Assembly: GCF_002243175.1 (NCBI RefSeq)
Contig: NZ_NDYF01000002.1
Coordinates: 47,922 to 111,921, forward strand
Origin: Finegoldia magna_J
GTDB taxonomy: Bacteria > Bacillota > Clostridia > Tissierellales > Peptoniphilaceae
Length of the DNA: 64,000 nt
Reading direction: 5' to 3'
Positions 16,148 through 25,422 of the stretch are shown piece by piece. The position numbers were made by a program, and so were the translations under genes. Each line of letters begins with the position of its first letter. The stretch's first letter is position 1. The notes under the pieces are model-generated. The model had not been told where the DNA came from. It saw only the letters and a program-made list of their open reading frames with translations, and made no database searches.

Positions 16148-18202
16148 ATGAAGAAATTTTCAGAATTTATAGCTAATCATCCTAAGTTAGTGCTTTTGGT
16201 TATGACTTTGTTGTTGATTCCATCAATAATTGGTTACAAGGCAACAAATATCAATTACGATATTTTGTCTTATTTGCCAACTGATTTGAAATCAACTCAA
16301 GGTCAAACTATTTTGGACAAAGATTTCAAAAATGCAGCTACTGGGATGTTGATTTTAAAAGGCACGGACAACGATGCCGAGAAATTAAGAGAAGAAGTGC
16401 AAAAAATAGACGGGGTTGAGGATGTTATATCTAAGACTTCAATTTTAGGGCCAACTGTTCCTAACGAATTTTTGCCAGATGATATTAGGGATGTGTTCTA
16501 TGCCAAAGATAGTACTCTAATGATGGTTAAGTTTAGTGAATCGTCATCTTCAATGAGAACTATGAAGGCGATAGATCAAATCAAACAAATCGAGTCCAAA
16601 GAAAAATACTTGAGTGGTATTAGTGCTCTTGTAAAAGATACGAAGGATTTGATTGACAAGGAAACGCCGATTTATGTAATGCTTGCTGTGGCACTTGGAC
16701 TTGTGGTGTTGAGCTTGACGAATGAATCGACTGTAATTCCATTCGTATTTATGTTGAATATAGGATATGCTGTTATTTATAATTTTGGGACTAATATATT
16801 CTTAGGACAAATATCCTACATTACTAAGGCGATTGCAGCGGTGTTGCAACTTGCCGTAACGATGGATTATTCGATTTTCTTGTATCATAGATATGCAGCG
16901 GAAAAGAAAAAGAGAGACACACATAAGAAGGCAATGGCAAAAGCTATTGAAGCGACATTCTCATCGTTGTTCTCATCTTCACTTACAACCTTTGCAGGAT
17001 TCTTGGTTTTGATATTGATGAGATTATCGTTGGGTAAAGATATCGGTCTTGTAATGAGTAAGGGTGTATTCATCGGACTTTTATCTACTTTGGTTGTTCT
17101 TCCACCAATGCTACTTCTTACAGAAAAAGCTGTGGACAAATACAATCACAAAGTATTACTTCCAGAATTTACAAAATTACCAAACTTCGTCGTAGACAAG
17201 AGAAAAGTGTTGGCATTAGTATTTGTAGTGTTGTTCATTCCAGCAATTTATGGATCTGTAAACACAAAATTATACTACAACTTGGATAGATCATTGCCAC
17301 AAGATTTGGACTCCATTGTATCTCTTAATAAAATGAAGAAAGACTACAATATGGCAAGTACTCATTTTATCGTTGTAAAAGATAATTTATCTAATACTGC
17401 TATGGATTCTATGATTGATGAGTTAGAACACATCGACGGTATCAATTCGGTTGTCGGAACGAATTCAATCACAGGTGTTACAATTCCTGCGACATTCTTG
17501 CCAGACAAACTCAGAGATAACTTCGTAAAAAACGGCTACGAAATGCTTATGGTTAATTCAGAATACCAAACAGCATCTGATAAAGTGAACAAACAAATCA
17601 CACAAATGCGTGATGTAATAGCAAAACACGACAAGGACGGATATTTGACAGGTGAAGCTGTTCTTACAGACGATTTGACAGATATTTCCGATCAAGACTT
17701 CAAGATGGTTAACATAGCATCATTAATTGCAGTATTCATAATCATCGCAATATCGTTCAAATCATTTGGAATTCCAGTTGTATTGATAGCAGCCATAGAA
17801 CTTGCTATTCAAATCAACATGGCAATCCCATTCTACTTCAATCAAACAATTCCGTTTATCACATCAATCGTAATCGGCGTAATTCAATTAGGATCTACGA
17901 TAGATTATTCTATATTAATGACGGACAGATTCTTGTTCGAATATCGAAAGACTAAAGATGTAAATGGTTCGTTGAAAACATCGGTAAGAGAAACATCCAG
18001 ATCAATTGTTACAAGTGCTTTATCATTCATGGCAGCGACAGTTGGTGTAGGAATTTATTCAAAAATGGAAATAGTATCCACAATATGTACGTTACTTGCT
18101 AGGGGAGCAATCATCAGCATGCTTGTAATCATAATATTACTTCCAGCAATATTGAGCGTTACATTCCCATTTATCAAGAAAACAACTAAAAATTTAGCGT
18201 AA
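16148..18202 (+). CDS. MMPL/RND-family membrane transporter
   Basis: A 684-residue exporter with two homologous halves, each with one helix, an outside loop domain and five helices, making about 12 segments. Diagnostic sites are MDYSIFLYHR in the first half and STIDYSILMTDRF in the second, the D-Y/Y proton-relay pairs of MMPL helices 4 and 10. Proteins of this family export lipids, glycolipids or lipophilic compounds using the proton gradient. It starts 13 bases after the TetR gene and is followed 11 bases later by a secreted coiled-coil protein, a pairing common in Firmicutes. Substrate not visible. Confidence 0.85.
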   Translation: MKKFSEFIANHPKLVLLVMTLLLIPSIIGYKATNINYDILSYLPTDLKSTQGQTILDKDFKNAATGMLILKGTDNDAEKLREEVQKIDGVEDVISKTSILGPTVPNEFLPDDIRDVFYAKDSTLMMVKFSESSSSMRTMKAIDQIKQIESKEKYLSGISALVKDTKDLIDKETPIYVMLAVALGLVVLSLTNESTVIPFVFMLNIGYAVIYNFGTNIFLGQISYITKAIAAVLQLAVTMDYSIFLYHRYAAEKKKRDTHKKAMAKAIEATFSSLFSSSLTTFAGFLVLILMRLSLGKDIGLVMSKGVFIGLLSTLVVLPPMLLLTEKAVDKYNHKVLLPEFTKLPNFVVDKRKVLALVFVVLFIPAIYGSVNTKLYYNLDRSLPQDLDSIVSLNKMKKDYNMASTHFIVVKDNLSNTAMDSMIDELEHIDGINSVVGTNSITGVTIPATFLPDKLRDNFVKNGYEMLMVNSEYQTASDKVNKQITQMRDVIAKHDKDGYLTGEAVLTDDLTDISDQDFKMVNIASLIAVFIIIAISFKSFGIPVVLIAAIELAIQINMAIPFYFNQTIPFITSIVIGVIQLGSTIDYSILMTDRFLFEYRKTKDVNGSLKTSVRETSRSIVTSALSFMAATVGVGIYSKMEIVSTICTLLARGAIISMLVIIILLPAILSVTFPFIKKTTKNLA

Positions 18203-18213
18203 AGGAGCAGACT

Positions 18214-20547
18214 ATGAAGAAAAATATTGAAAAAATCTTAGCCTTGTCATTAGTATCTTCAATGACATTTGCTAATCTATCATTTGCAGAACAACAAGAT
18301 TTAATCAAAAAATCAGAAACAGTTTATGTAACAGTAGAAGGCAACGAAATCAAAGACAAATCAGTTTCTGTGTGGTTAAATTCAGATAAAAATATAAAAG
18401 CAAACGACAAATCTAATTTGAAAAATGTAAAAGATTTGAAAACAGACAAAGAACTAAAATCTGAAAACGGATATTTGAAATTAGATGAAAACAAAAAAGA
18501 CATCTACTACAAAGGTGATACTGACAAAAAACTTCCAGTGGATATATCTGTAAAATATTTCTTGGATGGAAAAGAAATGAAAGCTTCTGAGTTAGAAGGA
18601 AAGTCTGGTCATTTGAAGATTGTAATCAATTCTAAAAACAACAGATACGAAGCCAAAACAATCGATGGACAATCAAAGAATGTTTATTCACCATATGTTG
18701 TTGTAGCAGCGATGACATTTGACGATGAAAAAGTAAACAACATCACATCAGACGATATCAAAGTTGTAAAAGACGGCAAGAACGAAATAGTAACTACAGT
18801 GATGACACCAGGTATGAAACAAAATTTGAATGGAATTGTAGAAGACAAAGAATTGGACAAATTCAAAGACGAAGTTTCAGTTGAAATGGACATCAAAGAG
18901 TACAAACCAGTAGAAATCTACTCCGTAATCACTAACGAATTCTTCCAAGAAAAAAAGAATATCGATTCATTAGATAAACTTCAAAACGGCGTTAAAGAAT
19001 TACAAGATAATTCACAAAAACTTGTAGATGCATCAGTTAAATTATCTGAAGGACAAGACAAACTAAACTCAGGAATTTCACAAATGCAAACAGGAGTTAC
19101 AAAACTTCACAATGGTTCACAAAAACTTGCATCATCTACACAACAAATGCAAGGAAAATTCTCAGGAATACAATCGAAAGTAGGCCCTATCCAAGGATAT
19201 GTAGCTCAAATGAATGACGGTAGTTTGAAATTGTACAACGGAATTTCTGACTACACAGCTGGCGTAGCTAAAATCAAAGAAAATACAGCCAAAATAAAAG
19301 AAGGATCCGAAAAATTAGCCAAAGGTGCTACTGATTTGGACAACGGAGTTGGCAAATTAAAAGATGCGACTTCACAATTAAGAGCTGGAACTGAAAATAT
19401 GAAAGAAATGACTGCGCAAAAAGATCAACTACTTGAAAAATCATCACAATTATCAAACGGATTGAATGGTTTGGCAGGAAGCTACGGTCAATTAGCAGAT
19501 ACAGTTGAACAAATTTCGGGAAAATCTGCACAATTAAAAGATTCAAGCGCACAATTCAACGAAAAATTACAACAAGTTGCACAATTAGCAGGTGGTGCTG
19601 ATGGAAGTGCAAATGCAGAAAAAATCGCACGTGGACTTGAGAGCTCAGCTGAAGGATTGAACAATGCAATCCAACAATTACAAGCAAACAACGAAGAAGG
19701 ACAACTAAACGACACAATAGCATATCTTCAAGCACAAAAAAATGTAATGTATGCACAAGCAGAATCCATCAGAAATGCTGGTTCACAAAATGCTGGGCAA
19801 CAAAAATTACAAGCTGCATTAAATGAATTAGCTCAAAGTTCAAGCGCATTGTCTCAAGGTAACGCTGATTTATCAAATGCACTTATGAGAACATCTGCCG
19901 CTATGAATCAATCCAAAGCAAAACTAGTAGATTCTTCTAACCAATTATCTCAAGGATTGGGACAAATGGGTGGTGCATTGAACGGCGCAGATGGATTATC
20001 AACATTAAAAGATTCCATCGACAAACTTGACGATGCAACAGGTCAAATCAAAGGCGGATCACAAACATTAAAAGAAGGAACATTGCAAAACGAAAAAGCA
20101 ATGGCAATGCTTTTGAATGGAATGGAAGAATTGGACAAGAATTCAAGTGCGTTAGTTGAGGGCTCATCAAAATTATCTGGTGGCTTACAAGAATTCAACA
20201 AACAATCAGCTCTTTTATCTTCATTGTCACAAATCAATGAAAAAGCAATCATTCCAATGAGTAACGCAATCAATATGTTAAATGATGGACTTGGAAAATT
20301 AGATTCATCAACTGGACAATTAAAATCAGGTAGCGAAAAGCTTGCTTCTGGACAAAAAGAATTCAGTTCCAAATTAAAAGAATACAAAGAAAAAGGAATT
20401 GATGAATTATCCAACAAGACAAAAGATTTGAACAAATTCAAAGACATCATCGATGCTATGAGTGATTTGGCAGTTAAAGATTCTTCATTCACAGGAACAG
20501 ACAATAATTTTGAAACAAAATCAAGGATTGTCGAAAAAATAAAATAG
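18214..20547 (+). CDS. Secreted coiled-coil protein with X3-L-X2-G heptad repeats (YhgE/Pip-like)
   Basis: A 777-residue protein with a signal peptide (1-25, S-L-S-F-A cleavage region). An N-terminal beta-rich domain (about 30-240) is followed by a long Gln/Ser/Lys-rich region of heptads with Leu and Gly in fixed places (for example K-L-S-E-G-Q-D-K-L-N-S-G), roughly 250-740. Such L-x-x-G repeat proteins accompany MMPL transporters and phage-infection-type proteins in Gram-positives. Unlike YhgE it shows no C-terminal membrane helices, so it is probably a periplasmic-side or wall-spanning partner of the transporter. It has no evident terminator before the T-box promoter. Confidence 0.7.
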   Translation: MKKNIEKILALSLVSSMTFANLSFAEQQDLIKKSETVYVTVEGNEIKDKSVSVWLNSDKNIKANDKSNLKNVKDLKTDKELKSENGYLKLDENKKDIYYKGDTDKKLPVDISVKYFLDGKEMKASELEGKSGHLKIVINSKNNRYEAKTIDGQSKNVYSPYVVVAAMTFDDEKVNNITSDDIKVVKDGKNEIVTTVMTPGMKQNLNGIVEDKELDKFKDEVSVEMDIKEYKPVEIYSVITNEFFQEKKNIDSLDKLQNGVKELQDNSQKLVDASVKLSEGQDKLNSGISQMQTGVTKLHNGSQKLASSTQQMQGKFSGIQSKVGPIQGYVAQMNDGSLKLYNGISDYTAGVAKIKENTAKIKEGSEKLAKGATDLDNGVGKLKDATSQLRAGTENMKEMTAQKDQLLEKSSQLSNGLNGLAGSYGQLADTVEQISGKSAQLKDSSAQFNEKLQQVAQLAGGADGSANAEKIARGLESSAEGLNNAIQQLQANNEEGQLNDTIAYLQAQKNVMYAQAESIRNAGSQNAGQQKLQAALNELAQSSSALSQGNADLSNALMRTSAAMNQSKAKLVDSSNQLSQGLGQMGGALNGADGLSTLKDSIDKLDDATGQIKGGSQTLKEGTLQNEKAMAMLLNGMEELDKNSSALVEGSSKLSGGLQEFNKQSALLSSLSQINEKAIIPMSNAINMLNDGLGKLDSSTGQLKSGSEKLASGQKEFSSKLKEYKEKGIDELSNKTKDLNKFKDIIDAMSDLAVKDSSFTGTDNNFETKSRIVEKIK

Positions 20548-20552
20548 TAATC

Positions 20553-20581
20553 TTTACAAAAACATTCTATTCTGATACAAT
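20553..20581 (+). promoter_or_regulatory. Promoter of the T-box-controlled proS
   Basis: TTTACA (20553-20558), 17-base spacer, TACAAT (20576-20581), a few bases after the end of the preceding gene. Confidence 0.7.
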
Positions 20582-20587
20582 CTAATG

Positions 20588-20773
20588 TATCGATGAAGAG
20601 AATATTAGTTCTATACGATTTTTCAGAGAGAAAGTGTAAGGTGCGAACTTTCAAATACGATAGGATGAACCTAACTCGGAGAGTATGTCAAAATCATAGG
20701 GTTGTCACCTTATAACTAACAAACTAGAAGTGGTATAGCGATCCTTCGTCTTCGTGACGGGGGATCTTTTTTT
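20588..20773 (+). ncRNA. T-box riboswitch, proline specifier CCU
   Basis: The leader of proS has a long stem I with the AGAGAG-type bulge near 20624. The specifier region GAACCTAAC on its 3' side holds the Pro codon CCT at 20670-20672 followed by A. The T-box core AGAAGTGGTATAGCG is at 20726-20740. The terminator GATCC..GTC-loop-GAC..GGATC plus seven T is at 20740-20773. Uncharged tRNA-Pro would read CCU and pair with the T-box, switching the terminator to an antiterminator so that proS is made when proline is short. It accounts for most of the 266-base gap. Confidence 0.88.
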
Positions 20774-20813
20774 AGATACATATTAGCTACTAAAAGAAAG
20801 GAACATGTAAATT

Positions 20814-22544
20814 ATGAGAATGAATAAATTTTATATGCCAACTTTAAGAGAGGATCCACAAGATGCAGAAATAGCAAGTCACAAATTGTTATTAAGAGCT
20901 GGCATGATCAGAAAAACAGCAGCAGGATTGTACAGTTATTTGCCATTGGGATATCGAATTGTAAGAAAAGTTGAAAATATCGTTCGTGAAGAAATGGACA
21001 ACTACGGCTCACAAGAAATCCACATGCCAGTAACTCAACCTCGTGAAATCTGGGAAGAATCTGGAAGATGGAAGACATTTGGACCAGAAATGTTCAAGCT
21101 CAAAGACAGAAACAATCGTGAATTCTGCCTTGGACCAACAGCCGAAGAATATTTTACAGATTTGATAAAAGGTGAAATCAAAAGCTACAAGCAACTTCCA
21201 CTTAATATTTACCAAATCCAAACAAAATACCGCGACGAAAAAAGACCTAGATTTGGAATCAATCGTTCCAGAGAATTTTTGATGCAGGATGCTTACACAT
21301 TTGATGTAGACGTAGAAGCGATGGGTGAAGCTTACATGAACATGTGGAGAGCGTATGAAGTTGTGTTCAACAGACTTGGCTTGGAATATAAAATCGTAGC
21401 CGGAGACAGTGGTGCCATGGGAGGTAACAGTTCACACGAATTCATCGCGCTTAGCGATGTAGGTGAAGGCGTGATTTGCTACAGCGATGACAGTGATTTC
21501 GCAGCTACAGATGAAAAAGCTTACGTGTACTATCAAGTAAACGATGAAAATGTAGAAAAACTTTCATCAGAAAAAGTCCTCACACCAAACTGCAAAACAA
21601 TCGAAGAAGTAAGTGATTTCTTGAATGTAGATGCAGCACATTGCTTGAAAGCTGTGGATTTGATGGTAGAAGGAAAACCTGTGATTGTGTTTATACCAGG
21701 AGATCGTGAACTTAATATGACTAAGTTGATTGGATATTTGAAATGTCCTGAACACGAAATCGAAATGATGGAAGAAAAAGACATCCTAGCTTTGAACAGT
21801 TCACCAGGATTTACAGGTCCAATCGGACTAGATTGCAGAATCATAATCGACTCAAGAGTTACACAAATGAAAAACTTCGTCGTTGGAGCGAATGAAGAAA
21901 ACTGCCACATCAAAAATGTGAACTACGGAGATGATTTCGAAGGAGAAATCGTGGAAGATTTGTTGATGGTACAAGAAGGAGACATCGACCCTGAAACAAA
22001 ATCTCCACTTAAATTCAAAAGAGGAATCGAAGTTGGAAATATCTTCCAATTGGGACAAAAATATTCCAAGAGCATGAATGCAACATTCTTGGATGAAAAT
22101 GGAAAAGAGCAATTCTTCTGGATGGGATCATACGGAATCGGCGTTACAAGAAGTGTCAGCGCAATTGTGGAACAAAACCACGACGACAAGGGAATGATTT
22201 GGCCATTAGTTGTAGCTCCATATCACGTAATCATCACAGTTGTAAACACAAAAAATGATGAACAAAATACACTTGCAGAAAAACTTTACGAAAAATTACT
22301 TCTTCAAGGAGTAGAAGTTCTACTAGATGACAGAAAAGAAAGAGTCGGAGTCAAATTCAACGACCGTGACCTAATAGGAATTCCACTAAGAATAACTGTT
22401 GGAAAGAAAGCAGACGAAGATATAGTAGAATTTTCAGAAAGAAAAACGCTTGAAAATGTTGAAATGTCATCTCAAGAAGCTTACGACAAAGTAATGGAAA
22501 TCATCAACGCTAACTTAAAATCAGTTGGTGGATTGTACAGATAA
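20814..22544 (+). CDS. proS: Prolyl-tRNA synthetase
   Basis: A 576-residue class II synthetase charging tRNA-Pro. The catalytic core carries motif 1 (P-L-G-Y-R-I-V-R-K-V-E), motif 2 (YRDEKRPRFGINRSREFLMQ) and motif 3 near the S-Y-G-I-G-V-T-R-S segment. A YbaK-like editing insertion lies between motifs 2 and 3 (about 225-390), so this is the bacterial long form. The C-terminal anticodon domain follows (about 470-570). Two in-frame ATGs lie 6 bases apart; 20814 is used here, with AAAGGA about 12 bases upstream. Expression is set by the T-box before it. Confidence 0.95.
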   Translation: MRMNKFYMPTLREDPQDAEIASHKLLLRAGMIRKTAAGLYSYLPLGYRIVRKVENIVREEMDNYGSQEIHMPVTQPREIWEESGRWKTFGPEMFKLKDRNNREFCLGPTAEEYFTDLIKGEIKSYKQLPLNIYQIQTKYRDEKRPRFGINRSREFLMQDAYTFDVDVEAMGEAYMNMWRAYEVVFNRLGLEYKIVAGDSGAMGGNSSHEFIALSDVGEGVICYSDDSDFAATDEKAYVYYQVNDENVEKLSSEKVLTPNCKTIEEVSDFLNVDAAHCLKAVDLMVEGKPVIVFIPGDRELNMTKLIGYLKCPEHEIEMMEEKDILALNSSPGFTGPIGLDCRIIIDSRVTQMKNFVVGANEENCHIKNVNYGDDFEGEIVEDLLMVQEGDIDPETKSPLKFKRGIEVGNIFQLGQKYSKSMNATFLDENGKEQFFWMGSYGIGVTRSVSAIVEQNHDDKGMIWPLVVAPYHVIITVVNTKNDEQNTLAEKLYEKLLLQGVEVLLDDRKERVGVKFNDRDLIGIPLRITVGKKADEDIVEFSERKTLENVEMSSQEAYDKVMEIINANLKSVGGLYR

Positions 22545-22566
22545 TTTAATTTGATTTTAAAACGAA

Positions 22567-22600
22567 AACTACGGGCGGGTATTGCTCGTAGTTTTTTTAT
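22567..22600 (+). terminator. Terminator after proS
   Basis: AACTACGGGC pairs with GCTCGTAGTT around a seven-base loop, followed by seven T. Confidence 0.8.
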
Positions 22601-22610
22601 TTAAGGAAAT

Positions 22611-22673
22611 GCAAAGTTTACTTGACAAAAAAATGCAAAGCATACTATACTAAAGATGTAAAGTGAACTTTGC
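22611..22673 (+). promoter_or_regulatory. Promoter with dyad operators before the XRE gene
   Basis: TTGACA (22622-22627), 18-base spacer, TATACT (22646-22651). GCAAAGTTTACTT (22611-22623) and AAGTGAACTTTGC (22661-22673) are inverted copies (12 of 13 bases) flanking it, and a palindrome ATGC-AAA-GCAT (22633-22643) lies in the spacer. This arrangement suits autorepression by the XRE protein encoded next. Confidence 0.65.
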
Positions 22674-22685
22674 AAAGGAGCAAAA

Positions 22686-22886
22686 ATGAAAAATATTATT
22701 TCACAATTAAGAAAAGAAAACAAAATTACTCAGGAAGAATTGGCGAATGAAGTTGGAGTGACAAGACAAACTATCACATCTATAGAAAACGGAAAATACA
22801 TCGCATCGCTACCACTTGCATTCAAAATCGCAAAATTTTTCGAAATGAAAATCGAAGACATATTTACAATGGAGGAGGACGATTAA
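22686..22886 (+). CDS. XRE-family small DNA-binding regulator
   Basis: A 66-residue protein that is essentially one Cro/C1 helix-turn-helix: L-R-K-E-N-K-I-T-Q-E-E-L-A, E-V-G-V-T-R-Q-T-I, S-I-E-N-G-K-Y, then a short acidic tail. This YgzD-like size class usually controls a following membrane protein gene, as here, where its stop TAA abuts the next ATG. It lies behind a promoter flanked by inverted repeats that it probably binds. The ligand or signal is not visible. Confidence 0.85.
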   Translation: MKNIISQLRKENKITQEELANEVGVTRQTITSIENGKYIASLPLAFKIAKFFEMKIEDIFTMEEDD

Positions 22887-23336
22887 ATGAAAAACTTACA
22901 AAACTACAGAAAAGAAATAGCGCGTAGAATATCTTTGCTAGTAATATTTTGCGTCATAGCTCTCTTAGCTATTGTTCTAGCAGTGGTCTTTTTGAAAGAT
23001 ATATCACCAGCGAACGCAGACACAACAGATTATGTTCTCGGATTTTTCACAGGAATAGAACTAGTTTGCATATTTTACATGGGATGTTTGATAAGAGCCT
23101 ACAGAGACGAAAAATATCTAAAAGAAATGTATACAAAAGAAACAGACGAACGTGAAATATTAATCAGAATGAAATCCGGAAAAGACATCGTACCAATATT
23201 GTCATTAGTCATAGCAGTAATCGCCTGTGTTATGTCTTATATAAACTTCGAAGTGTTCATAGCACTTACAGCAGTAGCCATCGCGCAAATAATAATAACA
23301 TTGATATTGAAAATATATTGGAGCAAGAAATTGTAG
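22887..23336 (+). CDS. Four-helix membrane protein paired with the XRE regulator
   Basis: A 149-residue protein with helices at about 15-35, 47-65, 98-115 and 119-142 and a charged loop (R-D-E-K-Y-L-K-E-M-Y..E-T-D-E-R-E-I) between the second and third. That loop with T-D-E-R is typical of DUF2178-type and similar proteins found beside small XRE regulators. The start codon directly follows the regulator's stop, so the pair is coupled. Function unknown. Confidence 0.7.
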   Translation: MKNLQNYRKEIARRISLLVIFCVIALLAIVLAVVFLKDISPANADTTDYVLGFFTGIELVCIFYMGCLIRAYRDEKYLKEMYTKETDEREILIRMKSGKDIVPILSLVIAVIACVMSYINFEVFIALTAVAIAQIIITLILKIYWSKKL

Positions 23337-23351
23337 TGATAAAATTTTTTA

Positions 23352-23402
23352 TCTCGCCACATTTGATTTATCTACGCCAAATCGATAAAATTGGCGAGAA
23401 AA
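23352..23402. other. Hairpin downstream of the XRE/membrane pair
   Basis: TCTCGCCA (from 23352) and TGGCGAGA (ending 23400) form an 8-bp stem with a 33-base loop. It is not followed by a T run on the plus strand, so it is a stable stem of unclear role; the true terminator is the next hairpin. Confidence 0.4.
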
Positions 23403-23422
23403 AACGTGATATTAGCGCAATC

Positions 23423-23454
23423 AAAAAAGCTGTGAGTTTTCTCACAGCTTTTGT
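23423..23454. terminator. Bidirectional terminator
   Basis: AAAAGCTGTGAG-TTTT-CTCACAGCTTTT, a 12-bp perfect stem, serves the membrane protein gene (+) and arsM (-, followed by six T on that strand). Confidence 0.85.
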
Positions 23455-23459
23455 TGTTG

Positions 23460-24524
23460 TTAGCAGCAGCAAGATCCGCCGTCGCAGCCACAGTCGTCTG
23501 TAGCAGGTGCTCCTGCATCGCCACAACCGTCGAACAAGCCAAAGTGTTTGCTTCTGTCTCCGACTACGTCAAAGTATTTTCCGAATCTTGTATCTTGTAC
23601 CATTGCGCAGCTGTTTTCACACACTGCCATTGGTAGATCTACGAAAAATCTGTGGTGGTCGTCTAGGTCGAAGTAATGTTCGCTTCCTAATATTCCTCCA
23701 CGATATGTTGCAAATTGTCCGTATTGTTCACATTTATCTTCAATAATTCCTGGTAATTTTATTGCTCTGATTGTTCTTGATGTGAAGTTTACGTTGCCTA
23801 CTAATTCTTCTATTTTTCTATTTTCTATAGGTGCTTTTGTAATCTTAGTGTATCTGAAATCTTCCCAGCCGATTTTTCTTAGAAGTCTTCTGAAATCTTC
23901 AACATACATCGCTCCTGCTAGGCATTCTCCACGTAGTACAGGGTTTTGGTAGATTTCATCTGGTACTCTTCTGTCCGCGAAGATGTCTGAGAAGTATAAT
24001 TCTCCACCTTTTTTCAAAACTCTCCACACTTCTTTGAACACTTCTTCTTTGAATGGGGAAAGGTTGATAACGCAGTTACTGATTACAACATCGATTGATT
24101 CATCTTCGATTCCGATTGATTTCAAATCTTCGATGTATCCTTTTTTGAATTCTACGTTTGATTTCTTGTAGCCAAATTTTTCAGCCATTTGATCTTGGTA
24201 TTTCTTAGCGAAGTTCAATTGGTCATCAGTCATGTCGACTCCGATTACTTTTCCATTTTCGCCAACTAATTTTGAAGCTACATACACGTCAACTCCAGTA
24301 CCGCATCCCAAATCCAATACAGTACATCCTTCTAATGCTTGTGGGATTGGAGAGCCGCATCCGTAAAATCTTTTCAAAATTTCAGGATTTATCATTCCTC
24401 TTATTTTCTTGATATAAAGTGGCATAGTGTCTTGGCAACTACAGATTTGTGTTTCCATTTGTCCTTCTTTTTCTGTAGTTATGTTGCTATAATATTCTGA
24501 TACTTGTTTTCTAATGTCTTCCAT
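23460..24524 (-). CDS. arsM: Arsenite S-adenosylmethionine methyltransferase
   Basis: A 354-residue enzyme methylating As(III) with SAM. LDLGCGTGVDVY (70-81) is the SAM site. Conserved arsenic-binding cysteines are visible at 28, 56, 151 (I-S-N-C-V-I-N) and 201 (R-G-E-C-L-A-G); the 28-residue and 50-residue spacings match those of characterised ArsM proteins. The tail ends CGCDGGSCCC, an extra Cys cluster that could capture metalloid. The ATG follows AGGAGG. It is second in a minus-strand pair with an aquaglyceroporin 37 bases upstream, which suggests methylation coupled to release. No arsR or arsB is in the window. Confidence 0.9.
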   Translation of the reverse strand: MEDIRKQVSEYYSNITTEKEGQMETQICSCQDTMPLYIKKIRGMINPEILKRFYGCGSPIPQALEGCTVLDLGCGTGVDVYVASKLVGENGKVIGVDMTDDQLNFAKKYQDQMAEKFGYKKSNVEFKKGYIEDLKSIGIEDESIDVVISNCVINLSPFKEEVFKEVWRVLKKGGELYFSDIFADRRVPDEIYQNPVLRGECLAGAMYVEDFRRLLRKIGWEDFRYTKITKAPIENRKIEELVGNVNFTSRTIRAIKLPGIIEDKCEQYGQFATYRGGILGSEHYFDLDDHHRFFVDLPMAVCENSCAMVQDTRFGKYFDVVGDRSKHFGLFDGCGDAGAPATDDCGCDGGSCCC

Positions 24525-24561
24525 AAATACCTCCTATTGTTACTCTAATATTATTATATCA

Positions 24562-25398
24562 TTAATTGCAACCGCAACTATTTTTTGAGTTTTGCATTGG
24601 TTCGATTACTTTTGTAAAGAAAATCGCTGCAAGTCCTGCCCCGATTAGTGGTGCAAGTACATAAACTATGAATGCATCCATTGTGAATGCGATGTTTTTC
24701 CATCCAACAAAATACGCCACGATTCTTGGGCCGAAATCTCTTGCTGGATTAAGTCCTGCATCAGTCATAGGTCCAATTGTACATATCAAAGCGGCAACTG
24801 TTAGACCGATAAATAATGGAAACAAATCGTCGCTTGGTCTACCTATGTTACAACCTTCAGTCATTGAGAAAATAATCATAACCAAAATGAAAACTCCAAG
24901 TGCTTCTGCGAAAGCCGCAACAGGCATACTGATTACGCCGTTTGCTGTGTTAGGAAACACTTCAATCCAAATACTTGATGCTGGCGTTGCCACATCCATT
25001 GTCAAGTTAGCAGCATCTAAGCTTTTCTTCACAGAATCTGCAAAAAACACCCATAATGCACTGGCTGCTAAGATAGCCCTAACAAATTGACCTAGTATGT
25101 ATACAGGGAAATTCTTCCATGAACATCTTTTGGAAACGCACATTGCAAAAGTAACTGCAGGGTTGAAGTGCGCACAAGACAAGTTTCTAGTAGCGTAAAT
25201 CGCAATATCAATTGCAAGACCCCACACGATACCAACTTGGAACGGACCTGTGTGTGCTTGGTACAATGTAGCCGTGGCTACAGAGCCAATTCCTAAAAAG
25301 CACATCAAAAATGTACCGATAACTTCTCCTGTAAATCCTTGAATGAGGCTTTCTTTCGTCACGACTTCGCAACAGCAATTGTTTTCTTCTGAACTCAT
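24562..25398 (-). CDS. MIP-family aquaglyceroporin, probably arsenical channel
   Basis: A 278-residue channel with six membrane helices and both half-helix motifs: HFNPAVTF in the first half and GLNPARDFGPR in the second, where the NPAR-D form marks glycerol-type facilitators. Cys clusters at both ends (N-C-C-C-E near residue 8 and N-S-C-G-C-N at the C-terminus) are unusual for a plain GlpF. Context with arsM recalls AqpS-type channels that pass arsenite or methylated arsenicals. The start follows GGAGGT. Plain glycerol uptake is the alternative, but no glycerol genes are nearby. Confidence 0.75.
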   Translation of the reverse strand: MSSEENNCCCEVVTKESLIQGFTGEVIGTFLMCFLGIGSVATATLYQAHTGPFQVGIVWGLAIDIAIYATRNLSCAHFNPAVTFAMCVSKRCSWKNFPVYILGQFVRAILAASALWVFFADSVKKSLDAANLTMDVATPASSIWIEVFPNTANGVISMPVAAFAEALGVFILVMIIFSMTEGCNIGRPSDDLFPLFIGLTVAALICTIGPMTDAGLNPARDFGPRIVAYFVGWKNIAFTMDAFIVYVLAPLIGAGLAAIFFTKVIEPMQNSKNSCGCN

Positions 25399-25422
25399 TA
25401 GTTCACCTCCAGAAATTATTTA

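Noticed and set aside
20043..20654. 203-codon minus-strand frame over the end of the coiled-coil gene and T-box
   Set aside because: Ser/Leu-rich product of reading the opposite strand of Gln/Lys-rich heptads; it also crosses the T-box leader.
23451..23746. Plus-strand frames opposite arsM
   Set aside because: They mirror the Cys-rich tail and body of arsM and have no start signals.
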